Of a stretch of 64,000 nucleotides of DNA, positions 61,264 through 64,000 are shown in pieces. This DNA comes from GCA-001856825 sp038729485 (GTDB lineage Archaea; Thermoplasmatota; Thermoplasmata; Thermoplasmatales; GCA-001856825), in NCBI GenBank assembly GCA_038729485.1, contig JAVYRX010000005.1, positions 1 to 64,000 of the forward strand. The letters are read 5' to 3'. A model generated the notes under the pieces. The model was not told the origin of the DNA. It made no database searches and worked only from the letters and a program-made list of their open reading frames with translations. Position numbers and translations under genes: made by a program. Numbering within the stretch: the stretch's first letter is position 1; the number at the start of each line of letters is the position of its first letter.

Positions 61264-62286
61264 TTATTTCCTTCTCTTAATGGTCAAAGCTGCTATTAAA
61301 GCGATGGCAACAATTGCCACGACAGCTATAGCTAGATACTCACCATTGGAGGCAGAAGTGCTTGCTTTCGTCTGAACTATGGCAAGTTCGTTGGCAGAGA
61401 TCGGTTGTGCATCTCCGGTTATAGCCAAAGTTGCGGATGGATCCTGGATCATCTTGAGAGTATAGTTCATGCCATTGACATTTTCTGTTGAGTTGTAAGA
61501 TATCTCGTTGCTCGAGTTATAGTACAGGTATGTGGTATTTGTCGAGGGGTCATAGTGAGATGTCCATTGATTAAGCGGTACTGAGAATACGTTGAAGTTT
61601 ATCGTATCCCTATTAACAGCGAAATGATCTCCAAGCACCTGCGAAAGACTGAAGAGATCTGAACCTTCATTCATGGAGAGATCTCCAAGTTCGTTGATGT
61701 CCATGCTTTCGTGAAATTTATGTTCGTGGGAATTGAAGTTAAGAATACCGTCGAACGTGCCCATTAATTCGCCCTGCACCTGGAACGCCCTCCAGGACAT
61801 ATCTACGATTGTCTTATTTCCGACCTTCTCTGTTACATTGGTTATTTTTATGTTTAAGGTCAAATTTCTAAATACTGTGAGATTAGTGCTATTGGCGTGA
61901 ATGTGGAGCTGGTATAAGATGGTTGCATTCACGACGTGAATTTGCTGTGCCGGCTGGGTAAGATTTGATATATTATCAGGCTGGTTGTCGGAACCATTGC
62001 CCCTGGAGAAGTTTCCATTGGCAAATTTCATGTCTTTCTGCAGCTCAAATCTGCCTGATGAATTTAGTGAAGCTGTACCGTTGAACCATATGGTAGTTCC
62101 GTTCAGAATTTGGGATTGCTCTGAATCGTTGGGATAGGTGTAGAACAGTCTGTAATCGCTTGACGCATTTATTGTTGCAACGTTCGTAGTGGTGTTCACG
62201 GTCGCATGTATTACAGTCGCTGAACTGGTTGGGACCATAACCACGGCAATTGCCACTGCGGCAATTAGAAGAACTAAAGCCTTCAT
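61264..62286 (-). CDS. Secreted, membrane-anchored surface glycoprotein
   Basis: 340 residues. N-terminal signal peptide (MKALVLLIAAVAIAVVMVPT then SSA), a long extracellular part, and a C-terminal helix (YLAIAVVAIVAIALIAALTI) with RRK stop-transfer, giving an outward-facing anchored protein. About eighteen N-x-[ST] sequons are visible, many clustered in the first 170 residues, so heavy N-glycosylation is expected. No enzyme motif is seen. Possibly an S-layer or sensor component. Confidence 0.8.
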   Translation of the reverse strand: MKALVLLIAAVAIAVVMVPTSSATVIHATVNTTTNVATINASSDYRLFYTYPNDSEQSQILNGTTIWFNGTASLNSSGRFELQKDMKFANGNFSRGNGSDNQPDNISNLTQPAQQIHVVNATILYQLHIHANSTNLTVFRNLTLNIKITNVTEKVGNKTIVDMSWRAFQVQGELMGTFDGILNFNSHEHKFHESMDINELGDLSMNEGSDLFSLSQVLGDHFAVNRDTINFNVFSVPLNQWTSHYDPSTNTTYLYYNSSNEISYNSTENVNGMNYTLKMIQDPSATLAITGDAQPISANELAIVQTKASTSASNGEYLAIAVVAIVAIALIAALTIKRRK

Positions 62287-62354
62287 AGGGTTTGATTTAC
62301 CCTAATATTAACTATTTGCTGGTACAACATTCAAAAATTGGTACAAAATTGAAA

Positions 62355-63293
62355 CTAGGGATATTTCTCGACAGACTTTATTTCAAGCTGAGACTCTAGG
62401 AATTCCTTATCGCTTAATTTTCCTATCGACTTAAAGAAGGAGTCAAGACTGCTCTTTTCAAAGATCATTGTGACCTTTGATTTCTCCCCTTCGACCTCAA
62501 GCAAATAATTGAATGGAAGGTCTGTGTCAGACAGCTTATATGGATCTATCAGAATACCCTGTTCAGGTACGACTGCGTGGAACACCCTTCCCCCTGTTTC
62601 ATCTTTGTAAACAAGCTGGTATTCCTTTGCTTCATTTTGAAGCTCTTTTTCCCAGTCAGGAAACTCACCGTCCACGTGGTAAAACACATCTAGAAATCCA
62701 TTTCTATCGACGCTTCTTACTGAAATAATTGCCTTAAATTTAGGATTCTTGCTTGCATACTTTAGAGTGAATGAGTTTGTAGGTAGAACATAAAACGTGA
62801 GCTTCTTCATTTCCCAGCCTCTTTCGTTCTCTAAGATCCAGTCCTTGTCGTTTCTTACAGGGCCCAGATAATCAATACTGAAGAAATCTCTCCTCTCCGA
62901 GTCTTTAAAAACAATTCTCTGCAATTCCGACGAGGACCTGAAGAACTTGATTCTTAAAATTACCTCGCCATCGGTAACAAAAATGGGGACATCTATGATT
63001 GCGTTCTTAACTTCCAACAGTGAGTTTATCAACTCACAGACATAGCACTCTTCCTTCACGTTAATCGTTGCACCTGCCTTTCTGTCCATCATTTCATAAC
63101 CACGGTTTCTTATGGCTTTCCTAAGCTCGTCCATAGTCTTTCCTTCCCGAAGGTACGTAACAACCGCTTCAATTGCTTTTCCTCTCCTGTAGAAGTTGAG
63201 ATAGCCGTTGAAGCCATAAACCTTGGAAAAATAGCTCACTGGGGACCTCATATCCTGAAATCTGATAACCATCTCGCTGTCAGGTTCAACCAT
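62355..63293 (-). CDS. Hypothetical protein (312 aa)
   Basis: Soluble, mixed alpha/beta, with a possible metal or thiol pair C108-x2-C111 (EECYVCELINSL). No signal peptide or membrane helix. The first 80 residues are basic (RGKAIEAVVTYLREGKTMDELRKAI), like a DNA- or RNA-binding helix pair. Family not recognised. It is divergent from the DUF6015-like gene and shares the promoter region at 63294-63453. Confidence 0.6.
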   Translation of the reverse strand: MVEPDSEMVIRFQDMRSPVSYFSKVYGFNGYLNFYRRGKAIEAVVTYLREGKTMDELRKAIRNRGYEMMDRKAGATINVKEECYVCELINSLLEVKNAIIDVPIFVTDGEVILRIKFFRSSSELQRIVFKDSERRDFFSIDYLGPVRNDKDWILENERGWEMKKLTFYVLPTNSFTLKYASKNPKFKAIISVRSVDRNGFLDVFYHVDGEFPDWEKELQNEAKEYQLVYKDETGGRVFHAVVPEQGILIDPYKLSDTDLPFNYLLEVEGEKSKVTMIFEKSSLDSFFKSIGKLSDKEFLESQLEIKSVEKYP

Positions 63294-63405
63294 GATTTCC
63301 TCAGTATTTTCTAAATTTTATAATTTCCTATACCCATTTCTGCGGAAAAGCGAGCATTATTAATGTTGCCGATAGGTTAGTTCGTTGCGTTGAATACCTA
63401 GGACT

Positions 63406-63419
63406 AAGTTTATAAACTT
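63406..63419. promoter_or_regulatory. Palindromic TATA box
   Basis: AAGTTTATAAACTT is a perfect 14-bp palindrome in the 160-bp divergent region. It lies 35 bp before ATG 63454. The 8-bp direct repeat ATAGGTTA flanks it at 63372-63379 and 63434-63441. It is most simply the promoter of the plus-strand gene. Confidence 0.45.
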
Positions 63420-63453
63420 TTTTGTACTATCGTATAGGTTAAGTGACCTCTGA

Positions 63454-63870
63454 ATGACGCTAGTAGAACAATCGTACACCGATGGACCTATTACGGTAGA
63501 CCTAATGGCTAGGGCAATTTCGAATGGGATGAGTAGACAGAGCAAGAAGATGAGCGAACAGGAAGCCTACGACATAGCCTTCCATGTTTTGAACTTCTTC
63601 GGGTATAGCAGGTATGTAATAGACAATATGTTAGAGCCGGAGGACAGGGATGCATTCTATATGCTTGAGGACCTTGGAATACTGGATACTGAAAGAGAGG
63701 AGACAACCCTGTTTGATGGAAGGGAATGGAGGATTCATTACTGGCTGATCAAGCCCGAGAATGTAAGAAAACTTGCAATGAGCAACGGCACAAGAACTGA
63801 AGAAGCGCAATCTGGTGAATCCTTGCTTTACGATGGACTACCTGATGATGTATGGAGGATGAAAGCCTAG
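63454..63870 (+). CDS. Conserved hypothetical protein (DUF6015-like), upstream of ABCE1
   Basis: 138 residues, acidic, mostly helical: EQEAYDIAFHVLNFFGYSRYVIDNML, then DREAF-like DRDAFYMLEDLGIL and a beta region REWRIHYWLI. It resembles a winged-helix-type fold. I link it to DUF6015, a family of Thermoplasmatota proteins, from memory. It ends 4 bp before the ABCE1 start and is probably co-transcribed with it, hinting at a ribosome-related role (inference). Confidence 0.6.
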   Translation: MTLVEQSYTDGPITVDLMARAISNGMSRQSKKMSEQEAYDIAFHVLNFFGYSRYVIDNMLEPEDRDAFYMLEDLGILDTEREETTLFDGREWRIHYWLIKPENVRKLAMSNGTRTEEAQSGESLLYDGLPDDVWRMKA

Positions 63871-63874
63871 AGTT

Positions 63875-64000
63875 ATGCACGTTGCTGTCATCGATTATGA
63901 TAAGTGTCATTTCAAAAAGTGTAGACAGGAGTGTCAGTTTTATTGCCCGCCCGTGAGAAACGATATAATGGCTGTAGACTTTCTGCCTACGGGTTTCCCT
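63875..64000 (+). CDS. ABCE1/Rli1 ribosome-recycling ATPase, N-terminal part (partial)
   Basis: Starts at ATG 63875 and runs off the window edge after 42 residues. The N-terminal MHVAVIDYDKC and cysteines C11, C16, C20 and C24 (CHFKKCRQECQFYCP) form the first [4Fe-4S] site of ABCE1, and RNDIMAVDF fits the family. ABCE1 splits ribosomes after termination. ABC domains lie beyond the window. Confidence 0.9.
   Translation, partial: MHVAVIDYDKCHFKKCRQECQFYCPPVRNDIMAVDFLPTGFP

Noticed and set aside
1..64000. CRISPR arrays, rRNA genes and intact insertion sequences
   Set aside because: No regularly spaced repeats, no rRNA core sequences and no transposase frame were seen on reading the window; a computed search would be needed to exclude short remnants.

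Overview
The window reads as chromosomal DNA of an archaeon of the class Thermoplasmata (Thermoplasmatales-like). The signs are an archaeal-type replication set (RPA large subunit with a zinc-binding OB domain plus its OB/winged-helix partner), SMC with ScpA, archaeal-type S-adenosylmethionine synthetase, a fused Kae1-Bud32 protein, LSm, exosome Csl4, ABCE1, an MOFRL-type glycerate 2-kinase as used in the non-phosphorylative Entner-Doudoroff pathway, two M1 aminopeptidases (one like the tricorn-interacting factors F2/F3), and TATA boxes placed so that many genes look leaderless. No 16S rRNA gene is present, so the rank of this call is an inference.

Layout. 1-8 kb: end of a transposon-type DUF2080 ORF, glycerate kinase, an amidohydrolase, the RPA pair, purH, mat, a GNAT acetyltransferase. 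8-20.5 kb: smc-scpA with two tiny downstream ORFs, topoisomerase I, a DUF2070 membrane protein, a 0.6 kb non-coding gap, then a radical SAM / glycosyltransferase / flippase-like membrane protein operon. 20.6-29 kb: a tetrapyrrole island (hemL, hemC, hemD, hemA, hemB, a four-helix membrane protein, an AhbD-like radical SAM protein, hemE, hemH). 29-32 kb: an M1 aminopeptidase with C-terminal helical repeats and an acetate-transporter (SatP-type) gene.

32.4-48 kb is the exceptional part: a nearly complete dissimilatory sulfate/sulfite reduction module. One minus-strand operon reads dsrC - small Cys-rich protein - dsrA - dsrB - dsrM - dsrK - uroporphyrinogen methyltransferase - precorrin-2 dehydrogenase. 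Facing it is a plus-strand operon aprB-aprA-qmoA-qmoB-qmoC. Between them lie a lone DsrE-like gene and a Cys-containing HTH_10 regulator. Siroheme genes serve DsrAB, and the neighbouring heme island can serve the b-type cytochromes DsrM and QmoC. ATP sulfurylase, DsrD, DsrJOP and DsrFH are not in the window. The leaders of the apr and dsr operons carry structured, partly shared sequence that may be a regulatory element.

48-64 kb is mostly housekeeping: adenylate kinase, glutamate dehydrogenase, spermidine synthase, XTP/dITP pyrophosphatase, Kae1-Bud32, LSm, Csl4, an RNA methyltransferase, ornithine carbamoyltransferase, succinyl-CoA synthetase, the second M1 aminopeptidase, a glycosylated surface protein and the start of ABCE1. 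Peptidases, glutamate dehydrogenase, succinyl-CoA synthetase and an acetate carrier suggest (inference) peptides or acetate as electron donors for the sulfur-based respiration. No rRNA, tRNA, CRISPR array or intact insertion sequence was seen.
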